A DNA stretch of 64,000 nucleotides. Origin: Heterobasidion occidentale (taxonomy: Eukaryota; Basidiomycota; Agaricomycetes; Russulales; Bondarzewiaceae). Below the pieces are notes generated by a model. The model made no database searches. It was not told where the DNA came from and was given only the letters and a program-made list of their open reading frames with translations. Shown here piece by piece: positions 23,231-37,764 of this stretch (positions are counted from its first letter, which is position 1; each line of letters opens with the position of its first letter). The stretch lies in the NCBI GenBank assembly GCA_039111635.1, contig JBCAQO010000003.1:62001-126000 (forward strand), in the 5' to 3' direction. A program made the translations under genes and the position numbers.

Positions 23231-26091
23231 TCATTTGTGGAGACCATCTTTTCCATCAGCGTCTGAACCAGACTCTTCATCAATTACCAAATCATCGCTG
23301 ACGCTCCTTTCTGCGTCAGGGTTACTCTGTTCGTCCGTCATACGAGGGTCGCGCAGCAAGAGGGCGAAGATGAACATGGGAATACAGAGTCTGAGTGACA
23401 GAGAGGTCAGAGAGTTCAATGATGATCTTTTTGTCGCAAAAACTTACGCTATGCCGGTGACGCAGAGCAATTTTTGGGTATGCTTGTATGCATCGACGAT
23501 GCGGAACGTTCAGGTGTACCGAAATCGTAGAGGACGGCGGTAGTCAGAGGGCTCCCGTAGATAGATGCAGCTAATGTTGCATTGCCGAGGCGTTCTGACA
23601 ATTGCCTTGGAAGTACCTGAGAGAAGCAAGTTGACTAAAAAAACGCTGGAGTGAGGAGATACCCATAACTGACGTTCGTCCAGATCGCTGCAGGACAGAG
23701 ATGTTAGCGACAGTGAGGAAATCCGTGAGGAAAACGACATGCCTCCTGAAAGCGTACCACCGAGCGCGCTACCAATTTGATAACTACGACAATATGAGAT
23801 TAGTTCTGTGGTTGGAAGGTTGGATGCTCACGAGGCGAGATAAAGAGCGGTGATGGTGGCCATATCTATACGATCGTATCGGTCAGGATGCTGATGAAAG
23901 ATACTCAGATCCAACTCACGTTCATGCTTCGTGGCAGCTTGGATGCTAGCCTGTGTCGGATAGGAAAACAGCCTGCAACCGAGAGGGCTCAGATTATAAA
24001 AGAGGAAGAAATAGACTGCGAACGCACCCTCCTCCGATGCCGAGAACAACCTGTGCACCGACGATTGCAGAGTGCGAGGTGTTCCCACTCCCTCCTCGGA
24101 AACGTATCAGCAGACCGAATGCGACGAAGAAGAGAGTGACGCCGAAAACAATGCTGACGAGAAGGTTCAATTGGTGATCGGCTGGACCTGAGAGACAACG
24201 TACAAAGCTTTGAGGTATCTAACATATCTCACAACAAATCCCAAAATGACCCCAGTGATGACACTAGTGAAGGAATACACGCTTGTTATACGCGTTGCCG
24301 ATGTTATGGATTCGCCAAAAGCGACAACTAGATAGAGTCTCAAGGATAGTTTGGGAGGAGGAAGATGCTAGACGCACCCAGCACTGTATAAAGGTAGCTG
24401 ACAAAAATCCATCAGCACACAGTCCGATCGCTGAAAACCGTAGCAAAATTATGTACTCACTCTCCCTATGAACCGAGCAAACACACCATGAGAGTTTAAT
24501 CACCGGTGACACCTGTAGAGAGTGAATAGCTTCACCTGCATATACCACGCTGAAGATTTGTTAATGAGGTCGCTCGCTCGCCATGTAGGTGTTACTCACT
24601 GGTATTAAGCATTCCAGCAATCCCGAGCGCGGCCCACACGCCACGGTCTTTGAGGAGCTGTAGTATGGATATTTTCAGTCGAGGTTCGAATAGGAGCATC
24701 GAATATTTGTACCTTGAAGGGAATCAGGGGATGCTTGGCTTTAAGTTCCCACATAACTAGAGCTGGAACGCATGCCGCGCCAACGACTTGAGACAAATTT
24801 AGGTATGATCAAGTTGAGTGTTACATGCAAGGGATTACCTATCATGACGATAATATGTGCACTTTTCCATTGGTCTTTGACGGCGCCAGCGATCGTGAAA
24901 GGGACGAGGACCAGAGCAAAAACTTGAAATGAAATTGATGCATTGATAATATAAACTGGATTAGAATCTATATGAAAACTTACTAGCGATGACGAGGACA
25001 ATCCCAATGACATCGAGTTGCCAAAAGAGCGCAACAGCCAACTTGGCGGTGCCCAGTTGTTCGAAAGGAGACTTGTATGCCACCAGTGCACCGTTGCGCT
25101 CAGCACGCCGAGAGACGTGAAGGAGTGTAAACAGAAGCGGGAGGATAGCCACTGTGCGAAACTCAATTTGATGGTAGGTGTGGGTAAACGCTTGTAAACG
25201 CACCAAAGTAAATGATCGCCCACATGCCAATACCCCATCTCCATGTAGTCACACCAAGTACTGCAGCAGTAACATTACCGCTGATCCACGTGTTAATCTT
25301 TGGGAGGGGTTGTTGAGGGCACAAGAAGTCGATATCGTGAGAAACAACGTACTAGGAATGGCGTAGCAGGGATGAACGAGAAAAGTACACGGTTACGAAG
25401 GGTCGTGGTATCGCCGATGAGGACCTCAATAAGAAGCATGATTGCAGTGTACCCGATCTAGTATTGATAATCATATATATTGGATCCCGCAAATGAACAG
25501 AGACCGGACGCCAACTTACCTGGTAGAGAATCGCTCCACCAGCAAAAGATTTCACGTTGTTGGACGTGGCTTCAACAATTGTCCCTGAGATTTATCGGAG
25601 CATTTAATAGAATGTTTGTGGGGCAGAAACAGAGAACCCACCGATGATATAGAAGATAACGGACACGGCCATTACTTCGAAGCGACCAAAGACATCCATA
25701 AGTTTTGCAAGGGTGGGCTGGAAACAGTGAGAAATCCGGATGGACGGGGCTGGAAGTGAGGTTACCTGTGCAGCGGCCGCGATCACTGCGCGCAGGACAT
25801 TGACCGTGGCCAGAAGCGAGTGGGTTGCGTACGAGTTCGTAGCATAGCTCTACCCGTTTCAAAGTTCAACGATGAAGAAATATGTGCGAGAAAAAGGTAC
25901 ACTACCTGATACGTATAGCGGACCGTGCCATCCAACCCGTAGGCGTACGCAACCAAAAATATGCTGACGAAGAGGGAGATCTTGCTCCATCGTGTAAAAG
26001 ACGCAGAGATCGCCTCTATGCGCTTGACGCCAGGACTTTTGTCTCCTAGGAGATTGACGAGGGGACTGGTCGTATGCGCGCCGTGATCCAT
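23231..26091 (-). CDS. Siderophore-iron transporter, MFS (SIT/ARN family)
   Basis: Plasma-membrane proton symporter for ferric siderophores. The start is ATG at 26091 and the stop at 23231; about a dozen short introns are needed. The N-terminus has the family signature: GVKRIEAIS, then [19 protein letters not shown] in the first helix, followed by [31 protein letters not shown] and VIFYIIGG. Later segments are typical membrane helices (for example [19 protein letters not shown]). The cytosolic tail is acidic and Ser/Asp-rich ([18 protein letters not shown]). No siderophore synthetase or reductase gene is next to it, so it may serve uptake of foreign siderophores. Upstream lie GATA-type iron-response motifs. 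I did not find a stop or frameshift that could not be removed by a plausible intron. Confidence 0.8.
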
Positions 26092-26184
26092 GGCGGGCAG
26101 ACCAGAGGAAAGCCAGAAGAGTCGGGAAGACCGAGGGCGTTAGGTCGAACTTAAGTACAAGGCAAGATCGGGAGTAGCAGGCTA

Positions 26185-26234
26185 ATCTGATTAGATTCAC
26201 AGGCACACCACAAAGCTGATATTGCATCTGATAA
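26185..26234. promoter_or_regulatory. Candidate iron-regulatory GATA sites (ATCTGATAA) upstream of siderophore transporter
   Basis: A perfect match to the ATCWGATAA element bound by Urbs1/SreA/Sre1-type iron repressors lies at 26226-26234, 135 bp before the transporter start. A one-mismatch copy, ATCTGATTA, is at 26185-26193, and a weaker CTGATA is at 26216-26221 between them. Such elements repress siderophore uptake genes when iron is plentiful. The motifs are seen; their use is inferred. Confidence 0.55.
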
Positions 26235-26643
26235 GATTGATCTCACCTTGGCACCCGACGGCCGCCGGCCTACAGTGTTGTCAGGGATCCGGACAAGCAG
26301 CTAGACTCACCAAGACGACCCGGTACTTACAGGTGCCCACCTTGGTACTACCTTGGTCTGTCCTCGTCAAGCCCCGCATGCTGTCAACAGACTGCGCAGT
26401 AGCGAGTCGATCTCGCGAGCTCCATGACATGAGAAATTATCACGACATCAGGGACAGATCCGATGTACCCGCGCCCTCCTCTCAGCTCCTCTCCTAGATG
26501 TGGTCAGGCCAGTGTCCGCGGCACTCAGAGTTCAAAGGACGCAAAAAGGAACATCTATACTATGAGTAATGCACACATGACAGGCCTCGGATACACTTGC
26601 GTCACCTTCATTCCCCTCCTTTGGCTCTGTCGAATTCCTCATC

Positions 26644-29308
<2,665 letters not shown>

Positions 29309-29360
29309 TTTGAAGGAGCGAAGGAGAGGTTGAGATGAACGAGAGAAAAATGGAAAAACT

Positions 29361-29366
29361 TGACTC
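29361..29366 (+). promoter_or_regulatory. TGACTC core, possible GCN4/CPC1-type site
   Basis: It lies 53 bp upstream of the SPE3-LYS9 start codon, in the sequence context TTGACTC, the same seven bases as the site before HOM2. Both target genes make amino acids, which makes general control plausible, but a 6-7 base match is weak on its own. Confidence 0.3.
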
Positions 29367-29473
29367 GACTGACCAGATTTGGCTAATGTCATCTAATCAT
29401 CTAATCTAATCATCGACATCTCCTGTACAGTCGTTCAACTGGCTCGAATGATTGGAGATGACATTCTATTCCT

Positions 29474-30882
29474 CTAGAATTCCTCTACAAATAGTCTATC
29501 GACAGACATGGTTCCTGATGTAGGTAGAATGGAGCGAAATAAATCATCAATACTGTCGGCACTGGCGTTATCCGTGTTGTCCTCCTTGCTCGCCGTTCGC
29601 CCCTCCAACCCCAGGAAATCACTCGTCTGATCAGTGCTCGGATGATGTGCAAAACCCACGATGTCGAATTGTAGATCTTCAGTATCCTCGGGTTTTGGGG
29701 ACGGTGGAAGATAGCCAAAGCTAGTTTCGTCCTCATCGTCCAGGACAGATAGAGGCGGGAGACCACCAAAGATGTTATCGTCGAAGCCCTTCAGCGCAGA
29801 TGTATACAAGACTGTTTCGGGGAGGGGTTGTGTAATATTTGTGACCGACAGCGCGTGAGGCGGGTGTGCTATCGAGCTCAAGTTAGACAGGGAACTCGGC
29901 GCCTGCCACTGTGTCTGGGACCCAGACGCGTAGCTCAGCTGATACGGCTTCTGGTCGACAGGGGTAGGAGGCGGAGTTGAGGTGGGACTTGACCGTTGGG
30001 AAGAGATTGTCGATTGGGACGAAGAAGATTCAGGTGTCTGGGGAAAGTATGCAGCAAAAACCTCGGGGCGGACTGTGTGCTGGTAGTCATCGGGGTTGGG
30101 TTCGCCGGGTACATATCGTAGGACGAGGCGTGAGCTGTATTCGTTCTTGATTTGATGCATATGCTTGCATTTTTTAGCGTGTTTTCGGGTGGAATCCACT
30201 CGAGCATTCCTGCGTATAGACTGTCAGTCTTACTCTGCCAAGTATCTAACTAGTCCACAAACTCACGAGAAGTTGCAGAAGTAAATCGCGGCGCACGGAA
30301 AATGCGCCACGCCATCCCGACCAGTGTACGCCAGATGTATGTCAGATTTAAGGTGGTGGGGAGGCACTCGTACTGTCAGATCTTGATTGCAGCACGGTGG
30401 GCGCGGCTTATCTGCTGCCCAAGGGACCTGAGCAGAGAGCGGGACACAATCAGATGGGCAAGTCAAGACAAACCAAAATTTGGACTCACCAATGGCTTCT
30501 TCCTCGAAGGGAGAACGCGAGTCCGGTCGCCAATTTGGTAAGAATGCACAGATGTACGCTTTTGTTTTGCAATTTGTCGGTGGCTTTGGGTATGAGTAGC
30601 TGTAGGGGCTGAAGACGCCTTGTAAGAGGGCTGTTGGTGGCTTTGTGGAACCTCTGATGAGAACGAGTCGAGAGCGCTCCATGGAGGTATGATTCTATAA
30701 TCGGTGCAGTGCGTCTGAGGCCACAAATGGGGCGATCCACCAAGGTGGCTTGAGTGGACCAAGTCGACCAGATTGGGCTCCGCCAGTGTGAAAGCATTGA
30801 GTTCGGAATATGGATGGAGACTCTCATCTCGGGACGGGAATGGGAAGTAGGAGAGGGAGCTTTGGGAGGTGTTCGAGTTCAT
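29474..30882 (-). CDS. Small zinc-binding protein, CC..HH..C-x5-C-x12-H-x3-C family, member D
   Basis: Three exons (30882-30490, 30427-30267, 30209-29474) join in frame to 429 aa. Exon 1 is Ser/His/Pro-rich and ends in the basic stretch RVLPSRKKPL. After a phase-0 intron, exon 2 reads VPWAADKPRPPCC, then PPHHLKSDIHLAYTG and HFPCAAIYFC. After a phase-2 intron, exon 3 begins NARVDSTRKHAKKC. Exon 2 is 161 nt, against 164 nt in member C, with the same flanking phases. The remainder is Ser/Thr/Pro-rich with acidic patches (SVLDDEDETSFGYLPPSP), like an activation region. It is a likely nuclear regulator; no target can be inferred. Confidence 0.65.
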
Positions 30883-32175
30883 GGTAGATGTTGAACCAGT
30901 TCTGTGTAACGGACGGTGTCGTTATGTGGCAGATGTAGTGAAGTGAAGAGTCGGGAGAGACAGAGGAATTAAGTAGTGCCAAATTGTGGCAGAGCTCGAA
31001 TGAACTGGATATATTGTATTATCTGTGAGTATTGGGTAAGCGTCAATGAAAAAAAATAGGCGCGCCACGCGTCTTATCCACCATGAATCCGTTGCCACAA
31101 GGGCCTCCGCTATAAAGTTCAAGTAGGATATGCACAGTTGTTGCGCAACTTCTATCACCATATTGGCATAAAAGCTGACTTGTGGCCTGTAAAAGCGAGA
31201 AGGTGATCGGAAATGCAAGCAGTGTTCCCACATATAAAGGGTAGATCACGATGCCATTGAAAGTACATGAATTCGCGAGCGAACATCCTAGGCGCGGCTG
31301 ACATGAGATCTACAATATACAACAATGTTAATCTTCTGCATGTATCAACCCCACAGTCACTCACAAGACCCGGTTCACAAATAGGCGACATTGACGCAAA
31401 CCATGTCCACCTACAATTGACTTCGTCCCAGGCGGTTCTGCAAGACATACGATGTTCAGATAGTTCAATGAGTGAATACGCACTGAATACACTTTGTAAC
31501 TGAACGAGAAATGAGTGTCACGACTCTCGATGGGTCTCGATAAGAGCGCAACCCTTACTGAGTTGCATTGATACTGCCTAATGACCCTTCGAGAACGCGA
31601 AGCATGCTGGGGAAACCGTTCGCATATAGCAATTAGTCTCTGATAGAAAACAGATACCTTGGAGGGTGAGCATCGACCAAAGCGAAGTGATAATTCACCA
31701 AACCTCAACGGCGATTGAAAAGTGATCTAGGGGAGGAGTAATCGAATGGTCGTCGTGGATACCTTTGATTGAAGAGGCAATGATCAGCGTAGGAGTGAAG
31801 GATTGTGGAACAGTGCCGAGCAACTGAGGTCTGAGAGACGACGGAGGAGAGAGAAACATCTTCCGAACCTGGTCCCGTCGTTCGCAACTTAGACAGTCGT
31901 GTTTTACAGATAGTAAACGAACACGTCTCAGATCAGCCAAAGATATGATTGAATGGATGAGAACTCGAAGCATGACAGGCTGCAGGAAACTGCAGGAGGT
32001 CGATGGACGTGTCAAATTCCGTCTCGATTCGGACCAGCTCGGATCCAAACTGATCGCGATCTCCGAAATCTCCCTTTGACACGAATACCTGATATCAGCA
32101 AGAAATACATAGTTCATACTACTTTACAAACAGGTTCTGGCAAGTCAACACCTATGCACTCTTATGAATCGGATA
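30883..32175. other. Intergenic region
   Basis: About 1.3 kb upstream of member D and downstream of the NAD(P)-binding gene. A 140-codon frame on the minus strand (31695-32117) is open but has no recognisable domain, start context or splice partner. I treat it as chance. Confidence 0.45.
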
Positions 32176-33546
32176 CTAGTTGGTTGTTTCGGATGAAGAC
32201 CTGAGTGCCTCGACTTCTTGTCGAATACTAGCAAAGAGATCTTCGCTAGTTTTTACAGGCTTCCACCCCAAAGACCTTCCTCTTTCCCCCTTAGTGCGCG
32301 CGTTCGTACCAAAAAGCCATCCCTGTGTGTAGGCGGCCCATCAACGAATTCATTCTGATTTTTATCGTCGCTAGGACTTACCCCGAGATACTTCATGTTC
32401 TCCTCGTCACTCAACTTCGTCGGCGCTTGGCTCTTGGCCATGCCTAGCTCATGCATCACTCTCCCTATCTCCCGACCCAGCTCCACCTGAGAATACTCTC
32501 CATTCTCGGCGAAATAGTAACCCTGACGCCCATGTGGCGTATTTAAGTCTTTGAGCGCAGAGTCGAAGACCACTCGGTATAGGTCACCGACTGGCAAGCA
32601 TCATCGTCGAATCAAGATGAGAGGAGCGATTTAATCGGTACATACCCTCGTCGATATGGACATTGTTCCAGACGTTCAGGCCTTGGCCCACCACCGCCGC
32701 AGATCCTCGGGCCAGGCTGGCTCGAATCGTATAGGGTACCTGTATGGAATGCGGGTTCTGAATACCGAGATCGACTAAGGGCCCGCTGGCTATGCCGTAG
32801 ATGGTTGATGGAAGAATGATAAACGTGCGGACATAGCCTATTGACGGAACTTCGTCAGTATGCCGAACGCCGGTGACCGACAGATGAGAACCTGCCTAGT
32901 TTGTCACCCTCGGTAACCTCTATATCTACGTTACGGTGGGGAGCAGTGGCAGGGAGAGATTCCATCTCTTGAATATTGGTGTCGTAGTAGATATGATCTT
33001 GGCCATGCTCGCCCCGTGCATCGTCCATGAATACACCTGTTCCAGACTGCATTTCTTTCAGAACCAGGTAGTCCGGGTAGGCAGACCGACTCACCGTGTG
33101 TATAAGTATTGGAGCGACTCCTGTTTTATCGAATCGTTCCTTGCTGCCTCGCAAAATCGCTTTCGCAGACTCTAGATGATCTGCGCTTGCCTACAGAACA
33201 TGATGTTGGTCGTGTTCTGGCTACAGAGACTTCAAAAATAGGCTTACAGTGTGAATGACGACGTCTGCATCGGAAGACAGTTTGGCCAGCTTCTCGAAGT
33301 CATCAAGGGATCCGATAGCCGTCTTCACTCCAAAAGCGGTCAACTTTGAGGCCTTGTCGTCACTGCGGAGAAGGGCAGTGATGTGGAAGCTATCCGAGCT
33401 CGGATGGTGTAGTAAGCGTTGAAGGACTGTGCCGCCGATGTAACCTGTCCATCGTTACGAGTAAATAAAAAAAACCCCCATTTGATAGGTACACGGAGAA
33501 CTCCACCTGTGACCCCAGTAATGAAGATGTTCGTTCTGGAAGGCAT
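32176..33546 (-). CDS. NAD(P)-binding epimerase/NmrA-like protein (atypical short-chain dehydrogenase)
   Basis: The start is ATG at 33546 (MPSRTNIFITGVTG), joined after an intron to YIGGTVLQRLL, which together form the Gly-rich Rossmann motif. Next come FHITALLRSDDKA, then SLDDFEKLAKLSSDADVVIHTA and ILIHTVSRSAY. The last exons give MPVGDLYRVVFDSALKDLNTP, and the end is WLFGTNARTKGERGRSLGW to SETTN with the stop at 32176. The fold is that of extended SDR enzymes or NmrA-type redox sensors. I do not see a clear YxxxK, so whether it is catalytic is open. About six short introns are required. The substrate is unknown. Confidence 0.72.
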
Positions 33547-34373
33547 GATGTGGCAATGAGAGTTGTTGGACTTCTCTCGATGAGCGCATGGCTCCTTTTT
33601 ATACTCTGGTTCTCAGTCAGGGTTGCGGGCTACAGCAAAGATGACGAGACATAAATAAACTTACAGGGCAATGCGTGGAGCTGACGTGCTGACGATTCAT
33701 CTCGGCAGACAGCTCAGGCCACAGGCCGTGACTCTTGTGTACGACATGGGTCGTCCCTTTTTGGGGATATATATCGGGCGGAAATCCGTCCCTCGCCGAC
33801 GCCGAGAGAGGTAAGTGTTCAACGTTCAAAGGCGGAATAGGCTACCATCTTGAGTGGACGTTTGGACAATGAGCAAACCAAGAGGAATAAAGTCCACCTC
33901 TCCGATTCTTCGCTGTAGTCTTCATCTATCGGGATGAATCACACCAAGGCTGGGGGGATGATGACGACTTCTCGGTTAGAGGAAGTTGACTGGCGCGATG
34001 GGTGCCTTGTAAGGCACTGTCGATTACTATTAGCTTGCGTGTTACGGCGAAAGCTGATGACCGCATCAGTGCGCACAGTCATACTACAGTCATCGACAAG
34101 AAAGATCTAAGGGTGTACTTGTCAGCCGCTATGGTAAGCACTCAGCACCCTCATAGGTTTCGGTGTTGGGGAAGGCACCCTTGAAGTATTTTGAAGGCGT
34201 TGAACCTACGTTGATTTGTTGATTCCTAGTGATTTGAGCGGATGTCGAAGGAACAGATCTGGACAGATTGAGTCCTATGGAGATCAGATTGCAGAGAATC
34301 ACGTGAGGGCCGAGTTCAGCCGGGGATTGACTTTGAGAGCGATCGTCAAGTCTCATCCAATTTTCGTGGCAGA
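33547..34373. other. Divergent promoter region
   Basis: About 830 bp between the NAD(P)-binding gene (leftward) and TTC27 (rightward). No recognisable gene, RNA or repeat. The frames at 33617-33829 and 34129-34419 are short and featureless. Confidence 0.5.
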
Positions 34374-37077
34374 ATGGCCTTCGCAAACGACAATGTGGGA
34401 GAGACAATCCAAAAGTCACTCCTGACCGGCCAATGGAGGAATGTTCAGTCGCAAGCCCCCCTGGTTCAGATGGCCAAAGCCGTTACCGAAGGCGCTTTTC
34501 GAGACGTCCTCTCATACCCCTTCGCTCGTGAAGTACTCACAGGCCGCCCACAGCTTGATCAACCGCTCAAAGAAAGTTTCCTGTTCGATGTTCCCTCAGC
34601 GGGGGGTGAATATGATCTGGAGCTTATCCGTCTTGTCGTCGCTGTGGCCGCCCTCCACGCCTTTGTACAGGCCAACTGGACCGGCCCTGATCTCGACTTC
34701 AAGCCTTTCGACATTCTCCCTGACAATGAGGGCCCGCTTACAGACGAACTGCTCCACCAGAAATCTGTTTCAGAGCTCGCATATGGTGGAGAGCCTGCTT
34801 ATCACCTCGCTCAGGTGCCGTTTTTCTTCCGACTCGCCCAACTTCTCCTCGAGCTCGAATATCACCAAATAGCGTCCATAGATTGGTGGAGGCTCAGGAT
34901 CTGGAATATTCACCAGCAGATCCTTGATGAACCCGTTTCATTGCCTCCGGACTCCCTCTCCTCGCTCGATCGATTAGCCATCACATTCGGGTCTGAACCT
35001 GATCTCGTCGGCCGGCTATGGCTCGAACGCGGTCTGCTGGACCACTGTCAATCGAACGACAAATCCGCACTGGAGTACTTCATTCGTGCCGCGAGAGCTA
35101 CAGACCTGCAGTACGAGCTTACTGGTGCGCTAGGCAAGCGCACAAAGTTCCAGCAGACCGATCTCTCACAACTCGTTCTTCTCGCCGAGTCTCGCAAACG
35201 GGACGGCACAGGAAACACAGCCAAGTCTGCGATCATCCCTGACACACTTCAATTGAACGATGATACTCTACTTGAGCACACCCAATTCACGTCCTCCCAT
35301 CCTGTCGCCCCTGGCTCTCGGCTGAGTCATCTCGACCCCTCATCCCAACCTGCGCTCCATCCCTTAGACCAATCTATCCTCCTTTCTCTCTGCCTGAATG
35401 TGCGCAATACTTCTCCCTCGCATGGTTTAACCAACGAGCAGATGTCTCCTTACATTGCACGTGTCATCTCCCATCCCGAAAATTGGTCTATCCACACCAT
35501 GGCTCTCCTCCTTCGTTCTCGCCTCGAGTCTCACAGAACACGTACCGTGGAACGCTCGACGCTGCAGCTTCAAGCCCTCGTCGATCAGATGGCCACAGCA
35601 GATTCAACGCTTTCAGAGCGACTCCTTTACGTCCATGCGATACCCTTGCCGAACAAGTGGGAAATGGAGAAGGAGTTGGCGACAAGGTTTCTCTCTATCG
35701 GCGTCGTCAAATCTGCATTGGAGATATTCGAGAGGTTGGAGATGTGGGAAGAGGCGGTCAAGTGTTGGCAAGCAATGGAGCAGCGGGATAAAGCCCTCAA
35801 GCTCGTGCGCGATCTGTTAGAGGGTCGCAAGGCAGAGGCAGAGGCAGTCATCACCCGCGGCAAGGTGGTTGGTGATCGGAGAGCGTCGTTTGACGCGGCG
35901 CGCGAAGCTAAATTATGGTGTCTTCTAGGCGAGCTAGAGCCAGATCAGGCTGCGGATCATTTCCATCGCGCGTGGACCGTTTCCAAAGGATCGTCTGGTC
36001 GTGCGATGCGCTCACTGGGAGGGTTTCATTTTGCCCGAGGGCAGTACGCAGATGCCATTGTGTGCTTGCGGCGCGCAGTCGCGATCAACCCATTGCTGTC
36101 TAGGTCGTGGTTCATTCTGGGGTGTGCTTGTGTTCGAGAGGAGGACTGGTTTGGAGCTAAGGATGCATTTGCTCGTGCCGTTGCCATAGATGATGAGGAC
36201 GGTGAGAGCTGGAATAACTTGGCAAGCGTTTATCTTCGTATGGATGCGAGTATGCCAAAGGCAACACAAGGCGGAGATGAAGACAAGGTATGTTCACCAC
36301 CAATCTATCGATATTCTGCTAAGGTTATACTAGGATGCCGAGATGTCTGTTGTCACTGCGGACGATAGCCCTTCTTCAATTCCTTTCGCAAACAAGATGC
36401 TAGCCTTCCGTGCGCTCAAGCAAGGTCTTAAATTCAGTTTCGAAAATTGGCGCATGTGGACGAACTACATGATCGTTTCTATGGACGTTGGTGAACTTGC
36501 CGAGGCCTGCCGCGCGCTTGGCCGTATAGTCGAACAGCGTTACGATAAAATTGGCGCTGAGGCTGTCGACGAGGATGTGCTTGATCGCCTTGTTGACGCA
36601 GTCACGCGGGCGCCCTCGAACGCTGACGAGGCAGTGGAGGGCGGCTCAGCTGAAAACACGATTAGAAATCCTAACGAAGGACACGGTTTGTTGAAGTGGG
36701 TTGAGGATCTGTTCGAGCGTATAATTCTGCCTCGGGTCGCGTCTCCACGGATATTCAGAGCAAGGGCGAGGTTGTTGACGTGGCAAGAACGCTGGGAAGA
36801 TGCGTTGCAGTCATATCTGGAGGCGTACAGAACGGGTGTAGCCGGAAAAATGGAACAAGGCGAGACCGAGATAGGAGCGTGGAGGGAGGCCGTGGGCGAG
36901 GTGGAAGAGATTGTGGATGTGTTGAGAAATTTTGGCCCGAAGGCCGAAGGATTCAATTGGGAGGTGCAGTCAAAGAGCATTTTGCGCACATTTATGGGGA
37001 GAACGCGCGATTTTGAAGAAGAGACCGAATGGAGCAGGCTGGTAGAGTTGCAGGATGAGCTAAAAGGGCAGAGCTGA
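34374..37077 (+). CDS. TTC27/Emw1-like tetratricopeptide repeat protein
   Basis: Two exons (34374-36287, 36334-37077; 46-bp intron after GDEDK) give 885 aa. The family is conserved from yeast (Emw1, essential, cell-wall-linked) to man (TTC27). The N-terminal half has the family block TGALGKRTKFQQTDLSQLVL, and the TPR array begins around residue 510. The most recognisable repeats are FHFARGQYADAIVCLRRAVA, SWFILGCACVREEDWFGAKD and ESWNNLASVYLRMD. The repeats continue after the intron (ENWRMWTNYMIVSMDVGELA). The protein is presumably a cytosolic scaffold. The start is the first ATG of the open frame, about 830 bp from the divergent neighbour. Confidence 0.88.
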
Positions 37078-37764
37078 GCATTTCATCCATCCGTTGTTGA
37101 ACATCGTCGTATTGACTCCGCGAAATGCGTTTTCTCGAGAAACATGCTATCCTCACATCACGAGACATAGACCGACCTGCGGTCTTTGCTGAGAGCGGTG
37201 GAGAGTTATGGAACGCCTCAAAACCTGACTAGGGCTTTGGAAAATGTCTGGAATAGCTAAGCAGATTGAGATATTAGAAAGCGCTCGAAGGCGACGACAA
37301 TGCACAGATGGCCGATTTAGATCAGCCGTTCTTCACGTCGGGACTCCACAGAAGGCTTTCGTACCTTCTAGTCACTGCTGAACCCGCTGATGACGCGCTA
37401 CGCCAATCAGCTTTGGTCAATTAGTACATATAGAGGGTCACGAAGATACGGCAACTAGTTTACCGCACCTTTGCGCGGGTGTAGACACTTCTCATTGAGT
37501 TAGTCGTTGCATCGAGAGAGTGCAAGGCAGCCTCTCCCGAACGATGTCGGCGCATGACTGAAAATGGTTGCCTCATCCGTGGTCTGTATTTGATATTGGC
37601 GCACCTCACACAAGCTCGCAGCATCGTCCTCAGGGGGTTTCTGAGATTGTGACGCAAGAGCCCCACATCAGAGACCCACATCGACCTCCCGTAGCCTCCC
37701 GTATAATAAGTAGCTCGTTCTTGCACTCAAGATAACAGAATTTGTTCTTCACCCCGTCTGTCCT
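37078..37764. other. Intergenic region
   Basis: About 690 bp between TTC27 and the aldo/keto reductase, both transcribed rightwards. It contains the reductase promoter. I see no other feature. Confidence 0.5.

Noticed and set aside
23231..26234. Siderophore biosynthetic gene cluster
   Set aside because: Only the transporter is present; no NRPS, ornithine monooxygenase or acyltransferase is found nearby.
29474..30882. First read as a velvet-type regulator because of a Pro/Tyr-rich N-terminus
   Set aside because: The spliced core is a CC/HH/C-x5-C-x12-H-x3-C arrangement and no velvet domain motif is present.
31695..32117. 140-codon minus-strand open frame
   Set aside because: No domain, no splice partners and no start context; probably chance.
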